Of a stretch of 49,544 nucleotides of DNA, positions 33,752 through 42,655 are shown piece by piece. The DNA is taken from contig NZ_WHPN01000359.1 in the NCBI RefSeq assembly GCF_009735685.1, forward strand, positions 1 through 49,544, in the 5' to 3' direction. Under the pieces are notes generated by a model. The model did no database searches. It was not told the DNA's origin and worked only from the letters and a program-made list of their open reading frames with translations. The stretch's first letter is position 1; each line of letters begins with the position of its first letter. This DNA comes from Streptomyces lycii. GTDB taxonomy: Bacteria; Actinomycetota; Actinomycetes; Streptomycetales; Streptomycetaceae. The translations under genes and the position numbers were made by a program.

Positions 33752-34757
33752 GCGCACCACGCTGGCGACCATCGCCCGAGCGGCGGGGGTCTCGGTCGCG
33801 ACCGTGTCCAAGGTGGTCAACGGTCGCAGCGACGTGGCGCCGCAGACCCGCGCCCGGGTGCAGGAACTGCTGTACCGGCACGACTACCTGGCACCCGTGT
33901 TCCGCCACACCGAGGTTCCGCAGAGCCCGACCATCGAGGTGCAGTTCGCGCGCGACCTCAGGTCGTATGCGGCCGAGGCCGTGGAAGGCATCGTCGAGGC
34001 GGCCGCCGAGCTGGGGGCCTCGGTGGTGATCAGCAAGTCGTCCCGGGCCCCGCACTGGGCCCGGGACCTGGTCTCGGCCGGGCGCCGCGCCCTCATCGGG
34101 GTCACCAGCGTGTACACCGCCGCGCACCTGGACTCGCTGGCCCGGGCCGGGCTGCCGCTGGTCGTGCTCGACCCGCTGCACCTGCCGCACAGCCGGGTCA
34201 ACAGCGTCGGGGCGACCAACTTCGCCGGCGGCCTGGCCGCGACTCAGCATCTGCTCTCCCTCGGCCACCGTCGCATCGCCTACCTGGGCGGGCCGGCCAT
34301 GGCCGCGTGCAACCAGGCACGCGCGCACGGCTACCGCGCCGCCATGGAGGCGGCGGGAGTGCCCGTACCCGCCGACTACGTCCGGCCCGGTGAATTCACG
34401 CACCGGACGGGCCTGGCCGGCGCCGCGGCACTGCTGGAGCTGGAGGAGCCGCCGACGGCGGTCTTCGCGGGCAACGACGAGATCGCCCTCGGCGTCATCG
34501 AGACGGCCCGCACCCGCGGCCTGCGCGTCCCCGAAGACCTGAGCGTGGTCGGCTTCGACGACACGCTCCTCGCCCGGATGGCCTCGCCGCCGCTGACGAC
34601 CGTTCGCCAGCCGCTGCGGGAGATGGGCGGTGTCGCTCTGCGCACCGCCCTTCGCCTGGCCGACGGCGAGAAGGTGGAGTCCCACCACATCGAACTCGCC
34701 ACGGAACTGGTGGCACGCGCGTCGACGGCGCCGGTGCGGCCCGCGTGCCGCGGCTGA
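33735..34757 (+). CDS. LacI-family repressor of the sugar locus
   Basis: The 340-residue protein starts at ATG 33735 behind GGGGGAAG inside the end of the GH3 gene. Its N-terminal helix-turn-helix is TTLATIARAAGVSVATVSKVV then NGRSDVAPQTRARV (8-43). The periplasmic-binding-like effector domain has LGHRRIAYLGGP, AVFAGNDEIALGVIE and LSVVGFDD, followed by TTVRQPLREMG. Co-transcription with GH3 implies autoregulation. Predicted operators are the three YGAAA-N3-TTTCG sites; the effector is probably a xylo-oligosaccharide. Confidence 0.95.
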   Translation: MPTDARRTTLATIARAAGVSVATVSKVVNGRSDVAPQTRARVQELLYRHDYLAPVFRHTEVPQSPTIEVQFARDLRSYAAEAVEGIVEAAAELGASVVISKSSRAPHWARDLVSAGRRALIGVTSVYTAAHLDSLARAGLPLVVLDPLHLPHSRVNSVGATNFAGGLAATQHLLSLGHRRIAYLGGPAMAACNQARAHGYRAAMEAAGVPVPADYVRPGEFTHRTGLAGAAALLELEEPPTAVFAGNDEIALGVIETARTRGLRVPEDLSVVGFDDTLLARMASPPLTTVRQPLREMGGVALRTALRLADGEKVESHHIELATELVARASTAPVRPACRG

Positions 34758-34818
34758 TGTGGTGATCCGGGCACACGCGGCCCGGCCGGCGGCACGACGC
34801 AGCCGCGGGCCACGGTTC

Positions 34819-34850
34819 CAGGGAGGTCCGGGCACAGGGAGGTCCGGGCA
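34819..34850. repeat. Tandem 16-bp direct repeat, two copies
   Basis: CAGGGAGGTCCGGGCA occurs twice, head to tail and identical (34819-34834 and 34835-34850). Confidence 0.8.
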
Positions 34851-34895
34851 CCGTGCGGTCCGGGCCGGCGGGGGAGGGCGGGAGAGGGTGGCGCG

Positions 34896-34936
34896 CATCG
34901 TCACCGCTGAGGGCGGCGGCCATCGTCACCGCTGAG
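34896..34936. repeat. Direct repeat of 16 bp, 25-bp period
   Basis: CATCGTCACCGCTGAG occurs at 34896-34911 and again at 34921-34936, identical, separated by 9 GC-rich bases. Confidence 0.8.
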
Positions 34937-35251
34937 CAAGTCGTTGGTCTCCTCCCCGGGTGAACTGAACGGGCTTCATGCCCCCGTGACGGCCGAACCG
35001 CTCGCGTCCTCCGGGCCTCGCGCCGTTTCGCCGCTGTCCGCCGGTTCGCCGGGCCGACGAGTGACCGGGGCGCCGAGACGTGTCACGAGCCGGTGGTCGC
35101 CGGCCTCCGGGGAAGGAGGAAAGCCGTGGCACCATGGTCAGCAGGAGCCCGGCGGGGAGGCCGAGCGACGGCTGGCCGGTGAGCCGGACCCCGGGTCCGC
35201 ACGGCGACAGCCGGCGTCAGTGCGGGCGGATCGGCTGTTGGAGGAAGAGCT

Positions 35252-35977
35252 GTGCCGACCATTGCGATCGTGGGGGCGGGGCCGCAACTCGGCTTCGCCA
35301 TCGGGGCGAAGTTCGCCGAGAAGGGCGGCTTCAACGTGGCACTCGTGGCGCGACGTGCATCGCAACTCGCGGCCATGGTCGACAGATTCCGGAGCGCGGG
35401 GGTGTCGGCCGCCGCGTTCCCGGCCGATGTCACCGACCGCCCGGGCCTGTCGAAGGCGCTGGCGGCCGCGGAGGAGCACTTCGGGTCCGTCGACGTCCTG
35501 GAGTACTCACCCGCCCCGACGCTGCCGGACCTGGCGGAGCGCCCGCTCGTCTCCGCGGTCGACCTCACCGTGGAGGCGGTGCTGCCCGAGCTGGAGACCT
35601 ACTTCTTCGGCGCGGTCGCCGCTGTTCGCCAGGTGCTTCCCGGCATGATCGAGCGTGGTGCCGGCACCATCGTGGGTACCAGCGGTGCGGGGTCGGGCCC
35701 GATGGTCGTCCCGCAGGTCGCCGGCGCGAACGCCGCGAACGCCGCCCTGCGCAACTGGCTCCTCGCACTGAACGAATCCGTCGCCGGACGGGGAGTGCAC
35801 GTCGCGCACATCGCCCTGGGCGCGCAGATCGGCAGCGGCCGGCCGGACTCGGAGCCGGACGTGATCGCCGACCTCTACTGGAAGGCCCACGTCGAGCGCG
35901 ACGCCCCCGAGGTCTTCCACTACGACCTGCCCGAGGCGTTCGAGTTCCAGCTCGCCGACAAGTTCCGAACCGACTGA
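35252..35977 (+). CDS. Atypical SDR-like Rossmann protein
   Basis: The 241-residue protein starts at GTG 35252 behind GGAGGAAG. The N-terminus has IAIVGAGPQLGFAIGAKFAEK, a Rossmann glycine motif, then ALVARRASQLAAM and FPADVTDRPGLSKAL as in SDRs. After strand 5 it reads GTIVGTSGAGSGPMVVPQVAG then ANAANAALRNW, where the usual YxxxK is absent (the equivalent segment has no Tyr or Lys). It may therefore bind a nucleotide without classical SDR catalysis. Similar 'SDR family NAD(P)-dependent oxidoreductase' proteins without the Tyr/Lys pair occur in actinobacteria. It stands alone and is followed by a strong terminator. Confidence 0.85.
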   Translation: MPTIAIVGAGPQLGFAIGAKFAEKGGFNVALVARRASQLAAMVDRFRSAGVSAAAFPADVTDRPGLSKALAAAEEHFGSVDVLEYSPAPTLPDLAERPLVSAVDLTVEAVLPELETYFFGAVAAVRQVLPGMIERGAGTIVGTSGAGSGPMVVPQVAGANAANAALRNWLLALNESVAGRGVHVAHIALGAQIGSGRPDSEPDVIADLYWKAHVERDAPEVFHYDLPEAFEFQLADKFRTD

Positions 35978-36000
35978 GTCCGGTCCGGTTGCGGACCACG

Positions 36001-36030
36001 CCGCGCCCCCCGCCCCCGGGCGGGGCGCGG
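36001..36030 (+). terminator. GC-rich hairpin after the SDR-like gene
   Basis: CCGCGCCCC (36001-36009) pairs with GGGGCGCGG (36022-36030), 24 bases after the stop. Confidence 0.6.
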
Positions 36031-36113
36031 TCGTCGTGCCGGGCGTCGCCGGCCTCGGCTCGCTGCCCGGTCCCTTCTCGATCCGCTGAACAGTGCGGGC
36101 GCCCCGGACACGG

Positions 36114-36147
36114 CGGAGTGCCCCGGCCGGAAGGGCGGGGCACTCCG
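36114..36147. terminator. Perfect 12-bp hairpin between convergent genes, probably bidirectional
   Basis: CGGAGTGCCCCG (36114-36125) pairs exactly with CGGGGCACTCCG (36136-36147) around a 10-base loop. It lies 36 bases beyond the SnoaL-like stop (minus strand) and downstream of the SDR-like gene (plus strand). Confidence 0.75.
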
Positions 36148-36182
36148 TTCGCGTCGGGCGCTGCGCGGACGGGCCGGCCGGG

Positions 36183-36575
36183 TCAGCCTGCGAGCTGCTG
36201 ATGCAGGGCCTCGGCGTCGTGGACGGCCGACATGTGCACGAACTTCCCGTCACGGACCCGGTAGATGGCGTACTCGACGATCTCGATCGGCTTGCCGGTG
36301 GGAGCTGCCCCGAGCCACTCCTTGGCGGGGGTGCCGGTGTTGATCGCACGGACGGCGAGGCTGTCGCCGTTGACGGCGAGCTCCTGGACCTCCCAGTGGA
36401 AGTCGGGGACCGCGTCGACAATGCTGTTCAACTGTGCGACGAGAGCCTCGCGTGAACTCGGTTCACTGTGCATGATGATCGATTCGTGCACGAACTCGTC
36501 CATGCGGTCGAACTCGCGGGCGTTGAGCGCCTCGACGTAGCGCTTGTAGAAGTCGTGCAGGTTGCTGTCGGACAT
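36183..36575 (-). CDS. SnoaL-like/NTF2-like small protein
   Basis: The 130-residue protein starts at ATG 36575 behind AAAGGAAAG. It has the cone-shaped NTF2/SnoaL fold pattern: LHDFYKRYVEALNAREFDRMD near the N-terminus, ALVAQLNSIVDAVPDFHWEVQ in the middle, and IEIVEYAIYRVRDGKFVHMSA at the end. Family members include polyketide cyclases, ester cyclases and many proteins of unknown substrate; no specific active site can be assigned. It is 145 bases downstream of an SDR gene on the same strand and may share its transcript. Confidence 0.88.
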   Translation of the reverse strand: MSDSNLHDFYKRYVEALNAREFDRMDEFVHESIIMHSEPSSREALVAQLNSIVDAVPDFHWEVQELAVNGDSLAVRAINTGTPAKEWLGAAPTGKPIEIVEYAIYRVRDGKFVHMSAVHDAEALHQQLAG

Positions 36576-36720
36576 GAGTCTTTCCTTTCGGGGTGGGGTG
36601 CGAGAGGCCGGCGCCGGCCGGGTGCCGTCCTCCCGGCTCAGGGATGCCGCGGGGCCGGCACGCCGGACGTCGCCGTCCGGTTCCGTGACCGGGGCCGTGG
36701 ACGCCCGCGGGCGGCGTGCG

Positions 36721-37413
36721 TCACCAAGGGAGCACGCCGGACCGGTCGGTGACCGTGCCGGTGGGCGTGTCCGGCCCGAGGGTGGCGATGCGCACCGCCG
36801 CCTCGGCGCCCTCCTCGACGCTCTGCCCGAGGTGACCGGTGAAATCGGTCGCGGTCCGGCCGGGGTCCACCGCGTTGAAGCGGACGTCGGGGATCGTCCT
36901 GGCGTACTGCACGGTCAGCATGGTGACCGCGCTCTTCGACGAGCCGTAGGCGGCGAGCGGATACTGCGACTCGACCCGCTCCGGGTCCTGGACCAGCGTG
37001 AACGACCCGAGTCCGCTGGTGATGTTGATGACGGAGGGAGCGGTCGCCGCTCGCAGCAGAGGCAGGAACGCGTGCGTGACGCGTACCAGCCCGAAGACGT
37101 TGGTCTCGTAGACGTGGCGGACCTGGTCGGCCGTCATGTCCTCGGGCGCGGCCACCTCACCGAGAATCCCGGCGTTGTTGACGAGGACGTCCAGGTGGCC
37201 GGCCCGAGCGCGCAGCGTCTCGGCCGCCGCGCCGACCGACGCGTCGTCGGTCACGTCCAACTGGACGAAGCCGGCGCCGAGCCGGTCGGCTGCCTTGCGG
37301 CCGTTCTCGGCGTCCCGGGCTCCGATCCAGACCTTCTGGCCCGCCTCGACGAGCCGGCGCGCCATCTCGTGGCCGAGCCCTCTGTTGGCACCGGTGATCA
37401 ATGTGGTCGTCAT
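36721..37413 (-). CDS. Short-chain dehydrogenase/reductase (classical SDR)
   Basis: The 230-residue protein starts at ATG 37413 behind AGGAGAGC. It has TTLITGANRGLGHEMARRL (3-21), the Asp-Val pair LDVTDD that contacts the adenine, NNAGILGE, INITSGLGSF with the catalytic Ser, and AAYGSSKSAV with Tyr and Lys. GARDAE after strand 2 has Arg-Asp, so NAD versus NADP preference is not certain. The end of the protein (TGTVTDRSGVLPW) is typical of small SDRs in actinobacteria. It lies between a SnoaL-like and an alpha/beta-hydrolase gene on the same strand with gaps of ~150 bases. Confidence 0.94.
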   Translation of the reverse strand: MTTTLITGANRGLGHEMARRLVEAGQKVWIGARDAENGRKAADRLGAGFVQLDVTDDASVGAAAETLRARAGHLDVLVNNAGILGEVAAPEDMTADQVRHVYETNVFGLVRVTHAFLPLLRAATAPSVINITSGLGSFTLVQDPERVESQYPLAAYGSSKSAVTMLTVQYARTIPDVRFNAVDPGRTATDFTGHLGQSVEEGAEAAVRIATLGPDTPTGTVTDRSGVLPW

Positions 37414-37572
37414 GTCCTGCTCTCCTGTACGCGTCCTTGGCGCGGGTGCCCCCGGGCAGCGGTTGCCGGGTGAGCACCCACGGGGCCGGTTCGTGGTGGT
37501 GTGGCCGCGGGCGGAACCGGTGCGTCTGTTCCGTACCGTGCGGGTGCGCTGTCCGCCGCTACCGGGCCGGTG

Positions 37573-38397
37573 TCAGCTCTCGATGAAATCGAGGAGGTCG
37601 GCGTTGACGGTCTGGGCGTTCACGGTGGCCATGCCGTGCGACAGCCCCGGATAGACCTTCAGGGTCGCGTTCCCGACCAGCGTGACCGCCACCTCGGCGG
37701 AGGCGGCGATCGGCACGATCTGGTCGTCGTCACCGTGCATGAAGAGCGTGGGCACGTCGATCGCCCGGAGGTCTTCGGTGAAGTCGGTCTCCGAGAACGC
37801 CTTGATGCCCTCGTAGTGCGCCTGCGCGCCACCGGCCATCCCCTGGCGCCACCAGTTCCGGATGACACCCCGGGACGCCTCCGCACCCGGGCGGTTGAAC
37901 CCGTAGAACGGGCCGGAGGCGACGTCGAGGTAGAACTGGGAGCGGTCGGCGGCCACGGACTCCCGGAAGCCGTCGAAGACCTCGGCCGGCAGCCCTCCCG
38001 GATTCGACTCGGTCCGGACCATGAGCGGCGGGACCGCACCGATGAGGACGGCCTTGCCGACCCGGCCGGCACCGTGCCGGGCGACGTACCGGGCGACCTC
38101 TCCGCCACCGGTGGAGTGGCCGACGTGGACGACGTCGCGCAGGCCGAGGTGCGCCACCACGGCAGCGGCGTCCGCCGCGTAGTGATCCATGTCGTGCCCG
38201 TGTCCGACCTGGGCGGAGCGCCCGTGGCCCCGGCGGTCGTGGGCGACGACGCGGTAGCCCCGCTGGACGAAGAACAGCAGTTGGGCGTCCCACTCGTCCG
38301 CGCTCAGCGGCCAGCCGTGGTGGAACATGACGGGCCGGCCCGTGCCCCAGTCCTTGTAGAAGATCTCGGCTCCGTCGCCGGTGGTGACATACGGCAT
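37573..38397 (-). CDS. Alpha/beta hydrolase of the non-haem chloroperoxidase/arylesterase type
   Basis: The 274-residue protein starts at ATG 38397 behind GAGGAGCT. It has the full pattern of cofactor-free haloperoxidase/esterases: [19 protein letters not shown] (25-43), [11 protein letters not shown] (51-61), nucleophile Ser95 in [11 protein letters not shown], the acid in [12 protein letters not shown] and the His in YPGLSHGM. No signal peptide is present. Such enzymes hydrolyse esters and can form peracids; the natural substrate is unknown. The large LuxR gene lies 138 bases upstream on the same strand and may control it. Confidence 0.94.
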   Translation of the reverse strand: MPYVTTGDGAEIFYKDWGTGRPVMFHHGWPLSADEWDAQLLFFVQRGYRVVAHDRRGHGRSAQVGHGHDMDHYAADAAAVVAHLGLRDVVHVGHSTGGGEVARYVARHGAGRVGKAVLIGAVPPLMVRTESNPGGLPAEVFDGFRESVAADRSQFYLDVASGPFYGFNRPGAEASRGVIRNWWRQGMAGGAQAHYEGIKAFSETDFTEDLRAIDVPTLFMHGDDDQIVPIAASAEVAVTLVGNATLKVYPGLSHGMATVNAQTVNADLLDFIES

Positions 38398-38535
38398 GGT
38401 CAGCTCCTCGTGGTCCCGCCCGGGCGCCGGGCGTTTTCGATGTCTCCACGAGAGTGGCTCGGCCACCGTGCCGACAGCCTCCGTCAGCTGACTGACATCC
38501 GGCCGGCGGCTTGCTGAGGTGGGACCGGGGGAGTG

Positions 38536-41313
38536 CTACGGTCCGGCCGGCGGCTCGGGCGGCAACGCCTCCAGAGCGTCGCGGAGCCCGCCGCGGGAGG
38601 TGATGCCGAGCTTCGGGAACACGCGGTAGAGATGAGACGACACCGTCCGCGGCGACAGGAACAGCCGGGACGCGATCTGCGGGTTCGACAGCCCCGTCGC
38701 CGCCAGCCTGGCGACCTCCAGCTCCTGCGGGGTCAGAGCCTCCCCCGCCCTGCCCCGGGCGGTCCGCGTCATTCCGGTGGCCCGGAGTTCCGCCGCCGCC
38801 CGGGCCGCCCACGAGCGGGCCCCCAACTCCTCGAAGCGGCTGCGGGCCGCGGTCAGCTGCGCCCGGGAGTCGCGGCTGAGTCCTCGGCGGCGCAGCCGTT
38901 CGCCGTATGCCAGATGAGCGCGGCCGACCTCGAAGGGCCACTGTTCGATGCCCGGCAGCCCGAGGGCCTCCTCGAAGCGCTCGGCCATGGACTCGGGAGC
39001 CGATGTCATCGCCGTGATCGTGGCCACGCACAGCGCCAAGCGCGACGACAGGCGGCCGAGACCTGCGTCGCGCATCGCGTCCGCGTGCCGTCGCGCCTCC
39101 GTGTGCCGCCCGGAGTGCACGGCGGCCTCGACGAGGTCCGGTGCGGACAGCACCGCCTCGTGGTTGAAGAACGGCAGCGCGCCGGGGGCGCAGATCGCCG
39201 TGGCGTGCCGGTAGGCCGTCTCGAAGTCGGCGGTGCCGAGGGCCGCCCGGGCCAACGCCTGGTGGGCGTGGTTCTCCAGCCGCCGCAGGCGCCTGGGCCC
39301 CGACCAGTCCCGGAGGTTCTCGCAGTGCTCACGGCACGTATCGAGGTCACCGCGTTGCGCCGCGGCCATCGCGGCGACGTAGTGCCCTCCTTGGGCGAAC
39401 AGGTGGTAACCCGTCTCCCCGCACAGCGCGATGAGTTCGGCCGCGGCGTCGGCCGACGCCTGCCACCGGCCGGCGTACAGGTCGTCGAGGGCGAGGAAGA
39501 CCAGGGCCGGCATGCTCGTCCCCACCGCGCCGCCGTCGCGTACCACCCGGGACACGGCCTCGCGACAGCCCGGGAGCCGGTCGAAGTACGAGGCGGCCAG
39601 GGCGGTGCGGACGACCACGTCGGCGTCCGTCTGGCCCCTCAGCCGCGAGATCTCCTCGTCCAGGCGGCGCAGCATGTCGTCCGTGACGGAGCGGAGGTCG
39701 TGGTGGATGCGCCCCAGTGTCGCCGCGGCGGTGGGCGATGCCTCGGGAAGCGCGGCGAGCACGTCCACCAGAGGCTGCCAGTGCTCCTGCCGGCCCGAGA
39801 ACTCGCTGACGATCGTGAGGGTGAAGAGCGCGGCCTCCAGCTCGCCGTGCGGCAGGCCGGACGGGGCCTGCTCGATCGCCTTCATCAGGAGCGCGTGGGC
39901 CGCGTCGGCGTCGCCGTCCGTGACCAGCACCAGATAGCCGGCGGCCGCGGCCGCCGAGAGCGGCTGGGCCGCCGGATCGCCCTGCACCTCGCGCATGATC
40001 TCGTGCGAGACCTCCGGGTAGCCCGCGACCCAGGCGGCGGCATACGCGGCCTGCGACAGGCGACGCCTGCGGTCCGCCCGGTCGGGACTCAGCTCGGCCG
40101 CGCGCCGCAGCCTCGCGACCGCGCCGTCGGCGTCGCCGCGGCGCAGGCTGATCCGGGCCGCCGTCTCGATCGCGGCGGCGACCGCCTCGTCGGGCGCCGT
40201 CGTGGCTCTCGCGAGGTGGTCACCGCGACGCTCGGGCCGGTCCGCCAGCGCGTCGGCCAGCCGGCGGTGGGCGCTGCGCCGCTGCTCGCCGGTGGAGCCG
40301 TCGACCACCGCGGACCTGACCAGCGGATGCCGGAAGCACACGGCGCGGCCGTTGTCCGTGACCATGACCAGGTGGTCGCGCTCCGCCGGAGCGAGTCCCC
40401 CGAGCCCGCCCGGCCCGCCGGCTGTCTCGAGGACGCCGATGTCGCCGGAGCCTTCGAGAGCCGCGAGCAGCAGCAGGTCGCGCGTTCGCTGCGGCAGCTG
40501 TTCGACGCGGGCGCCGAACAGCGCACGGACATCCCGCCCGGGACCGCTCGCCCACCCGGGCCCGTGCCCGTTCCGGTCGCCGGACACGCTGGTGGACCCG
40601 GCGAACTCCAGCAGGGCGAGGGGATTTCCCTGCGCGTCGCGCGCCACGGTCGACAGGACCCGGCGGGGGAGGTGCGGAAAGCGCCGGGACAGCAGGCGCA
40701 GGGCGTCCGCGTCGTTGAGCGGCCCGACCTCGACCTCGGTCAGGCCGGTGGGACGGAAGGGTTCGCCGGACTCCGCTCGCCGGGCCCCGAGCAGCCCGAT
40801 GCGGCGGCCGCCCAGTCTTCTGGCGACGAATCCCACCGCGGACCGGCTCGCCCGGTCGACGACATGCAGATCGTCGACCACGAGGAGCAGCGGCTGCTCC
40901 TTCGCGGCCTCCTCGAACAGCGACAGTGCCGCGTTCAGGACGGTGATCGGTCTCGGGGCGGGGCCGTCGCCGAGACCGAGCGCGACCTCGATGGCCTCCC
41001 TCATGGAACGCGGCAGACGGCCGAGCTCGTGCGGCAGCGACGCGACGAGCTGGTGCAGCCCGGCGAAGCTGATGTCCGTCTCGTATTCGACGCCGCTCCC
41101 GCGGACGACCCGGGTTCCCTTCGCGACGGCCAGCTCGGCGGTCGCGTCGAGGAGCGCCGTCTTTCCCACCCCCGGCTCACCGGTGAGCAGCACGGTGGCT
41201 CCGTCCGTCGCAGCCCTGTCCAGGAACGTCGCGAGCTCCCCGAACTCGCGGTCCCGGCCGACGAGCCCGGTCGGGTCGTAGCCCACGCCTGTCACTGATC
41301 CCGCCCGTCGCAC
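38536..41313 (-). CDS. Large ATP-binding LuxR (LAL/MalT-like) transcriptional regulator
   Basis: The 925-residue protein is read from GTG 41313; GTG 41295 is an alternative. It begins with LVGRDREFGELATFLDRA, Walker A GEPGVGKT (45-52) and Walker B LLLVVDDLHVVD. The long middle is helical and repeat-like, typical of LAL proteins. The C-terminal LuxR helix-turn-helix is LTPQELEVARLAATGLSNPQI then RLFLSPRTVSSHLYRVFPKLG (about 860-915). LAL regulators usually activate secondary-metabolism or catabolic operons on binding an inducer. The neighbouring hydrolase, SDR and SnoaL-like genes downstream on the same strand are plausible targets. A long antisense frame across it is a codon-bias shadow. Confidence 0.94.
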   Translation of the reverse strand: MRRAGSVTGVGYDPTGLVGRDREFGELATFLDRAATDGATVLLTGEPGVGKTALLDATAELAVAKGTRVVRGSGVEYETDISFAGLHQLVASLPHELGRLPRSMREAIEVALGLGDGPAPRPITVLNAALSLFEEAAKEQPLLLVVDDLHVVDRASRSAVGFVARRLGGRRIGLLGARRAESGEPFRPTGLTEVEVGPLNDADALRLLSRRFPHLPRRVLSTVARDAQGNPLALLEFAGSTSVSGDRNGHGPGWASGPGRDVRALFGARVEQLPQRTRDLLLLAALEGSGDIGVLETAGGPGGLGGLAPAERDHLVMVTDNGRAVCFRHPLVRSAVVDGSTGEQRRSAHRRLADALADRPERRGDHLARATTAPDEAVAAAIETAARISLRRGDADGAVARLRRAAELSPDRADRRRRLSQAAYAAAWVAGYPEVSHEIMREVQGDPAAQPLSAAAAAGYLVLVTDGDADAAHALLMKAIEQAPSGLPHGELEAALFTLTIVSEFSGRQEHWQPLVDVLAALPEASPTAAATLGRIHHDLRSVTDDMLRRLDEEISRLRGQTDADVVVRTALAASYFDRLPGCREAVSRVVRDGGAVGTSMPALVFLALDDLYAGRWQASADAAAELIALCGETGYHLFAQGGHYVAAMAAAQRGDLDTCREHCENLRDWSGPRRLRRLENHAHQALARAALGTADFETAYRHATAICAPGALPFFNHEAVLSAPDLVEAAVHSGRHTEARRHADAMRDAGLGRLSSRLALCVATITAMTSAPESMAERFEEALGLPGIEQWPFEVGRAHLAYGERLRRRGLSRDSRAQLTAARSRFEELGARSWAARAAAELRATGMTRTARGRAGEALTPQELEVARLAATGLSNPQIASRLFLSPRTVSSHLYRVFPKLGITSRGGLRDALEALPPEPPAGP

Positions 41314-41656
41314 ATCCGCCGTGTGTCACTCCGCGTCACTCCGCCTGCCGCGCGAAGCAGTCGAGCGGCCGGCCACGCATCCGGCCTGGAAGTATGTCAC
41401 CGGCGAGCGGCACGTGCGAGGGAACCCTGCCGGGGGCCGGCCCGGCGCCGGGCGTGGAGCTGCCGGACGGGCCGGCCGCGCCCGGTTCCTCCGTCACCCG
41501 GTCCGGTCGGCACGGCCCGTTGGGCGTTCTTGCGGGGAAGCCCGCGGGGAAGCTCGCGGGAGAGGGGCCGATGCCGGTGCGGCGGCCGGGGCGGAGACCT
41601 GGCCGCCGCCGGGGGAGCACACCCGGTTCACCTGTCGTCCGGGCCGGACGGCGGAC
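41314..41656. other. Intergenic region, no gene; short tandem repeat
   Basis: The 343-base gap between the LuxR start and the NmrA-like stop, both on the minus strand, shows no convincing gene. GCGGGGAAGCCC/GCGGGGAAGCTC at 41532-41555 forms a two-copy 12-bp tandem repeat with a partial third copy. Confidence 0.5.
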
Positions 41657-42559
41657 TCACAGAGCGGTTTGCGCCCACGCGCGGAAGGTGGTCGTCGGTA
41701 TGCCCAGGTTCGCCGCGGTCTCGGGACGCGCCGGTGCGGGATGCGTACTCATGTACTGCTGTGCCTGGAAAAGCTCGGCCATGAGGCCCTCCGTGCGGGC
41801 GTGCTCCGGGGTGACGGGCAGCTCGATCCTCGTTGCCAGGGTCTGGGACAGGATCTGTGCGATGTCGCGGAAACTCAGGACGTCGCCGGCCAGCTCCAGT
41901 TCGGTCCCGTGGAAACGCTGAGGCTCCGCGAACGCCGCGGCCGCTGCCGTTCCGATGTCGTCCACCGCGACGAAGGGAAGCCGGGCACCGGGGTCCACAC
42001 CGACGAGGAGCCGGTCCGACGTCATGCCGGCGAAGTAGAACGACGGCCGGACGAAGTTCTCCATGAACGTGGCCGGTCTCAGGATCGTCCACCGGGGGAA
42101 GCCCGCGGCGCGCACGATGTCCTCGACCGCGGCCTTGCTCCGCCAGTAGTGGCGCATGTGGACGCCCCAGCGCCGCTCGTCGAAGTTCTCGACGTCGACG
42201 GCGCCCGCGCCCGAGACCGAGGTGTGCACGACGTGCTCGACACCCGCCGTGCGGGCGGCCTCGGCGAGGTTGCGTCCCTGCCGGACCTCGGAATCGCCCA
42301 TCAGGTCGGCCATGTCGGGCGCCTGCACCGAGAACACCGCACGGGCGCCGTCCAAGGCCGGCGTGAGGGTCGAGACGTCTTCGAGGTCGCCGCGCACGAG
42401 GGCGGCGCCGAGATCACCGAGGGCGGCGGCGCGCTCGGAACCGGGGTCGCGCACGAGGGCACGCACCGGGACACCGGAGGCGAGCAGGCTGCGCAGCACG
42501 GCGCCGCCCTGCTTGCCGGTCGCTCCGGTGACCAGCACGAACGATGATGACGCAGCCAT
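41657..42559 (-). CDS. NmrA-like NAD(P)-binding reductase
   Basis: The 300-residue protein starts at ATG 42559 behind GGGAGAAG. It has the atypical-SDR motif FVLVTGATGKQGGAVLRSLLA, then RALVRDPGSERA and GDLEDVSTLTPALDGARAVFS. Typical NmrA family features follow: VEHVVHTSVSGAG, RWTILRPATFMENF and RLPFVAVDDIGTAAAAAF. Members act as redox-linked regulators, isoflavone-reductase-like enzymes or quinone reductases. It is transcribed divergently from a TetR gene with 96 bases between the starts, so that repressor probably controls it. Confidence 0.93.
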   Translation of the reverse strand: MAASSSFVLVTGATGKQGGAVLRSLLASGVPVRALVRDPGSERAAALGDLGAALVRGDLEDVSTLTPALDGARAVFSVQAPDMADLMGDSEVRQGRNLAEAARTAGVEHVVHTSVSGAGAVDVENFDERRWGVHMRHYWRSKAAVEDIVRAAGFPRWTILRPATFMENFVRPSFYFAGMTSDRLLVGVDPGARLPFVAVDDIGTAAAAAFAEPQRFHGTELELAGDVLSFRDIAQILSQTLATRIELPVTPEHARTEGLMAELFQAQQYMSTHPAPARPETAANLGIPTTTFRAWAQTAL

Positions 42560-42584
42560 GGACTTCTCCCGATCGGTGAAGCGG

Positions 42585-42626
42585 GGGGCCACCCCGTTTG
42601 GTGTTGGCTACGATATGGGGTGCCCC
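42585..42626. promoter_or_regulatory. Inverted repeat in the NmrA/TetR divergent promoter
   Basis: GGGGCCACCCC (42585-42595) and GGGGTGCCCC (42617-42626) are inverted copies differing by one base insertion. CCCCGTTTGG and CTCCGTTTGT also recur as a direct pair. TACGAT at 42609-42614 could be a -10 for the TetR gene. Probable operator, unproven. Confidence 0.45.
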
Positions 42627-42655
42627 TCCGTTTGTCCATGCGAAAGGTCACGTTG

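Larger units (their letters stand above)
34758..35251. other. Intergenic region with two pairs of direct repeats
   Basis: The 494-base gap between the LacI gene and the SDR-like gene, both on +, contains no convincing gene. It holds the two short direct-repeat pairs listed below and a GC-rich imperfect inverted repeat (GGCCCG...CGGGCC, about 34788-34812) that may end the GH3-LacI transcript. Confidence 0.5.

Noticed and set aside
38533..41298. 921-residue open frame on + across the LuxR regulator
   Set aside because: Antisense shadow caused by high GC at third positions; the minus-strand gene has Walker motifs and a LuxR helix-turn-helix.
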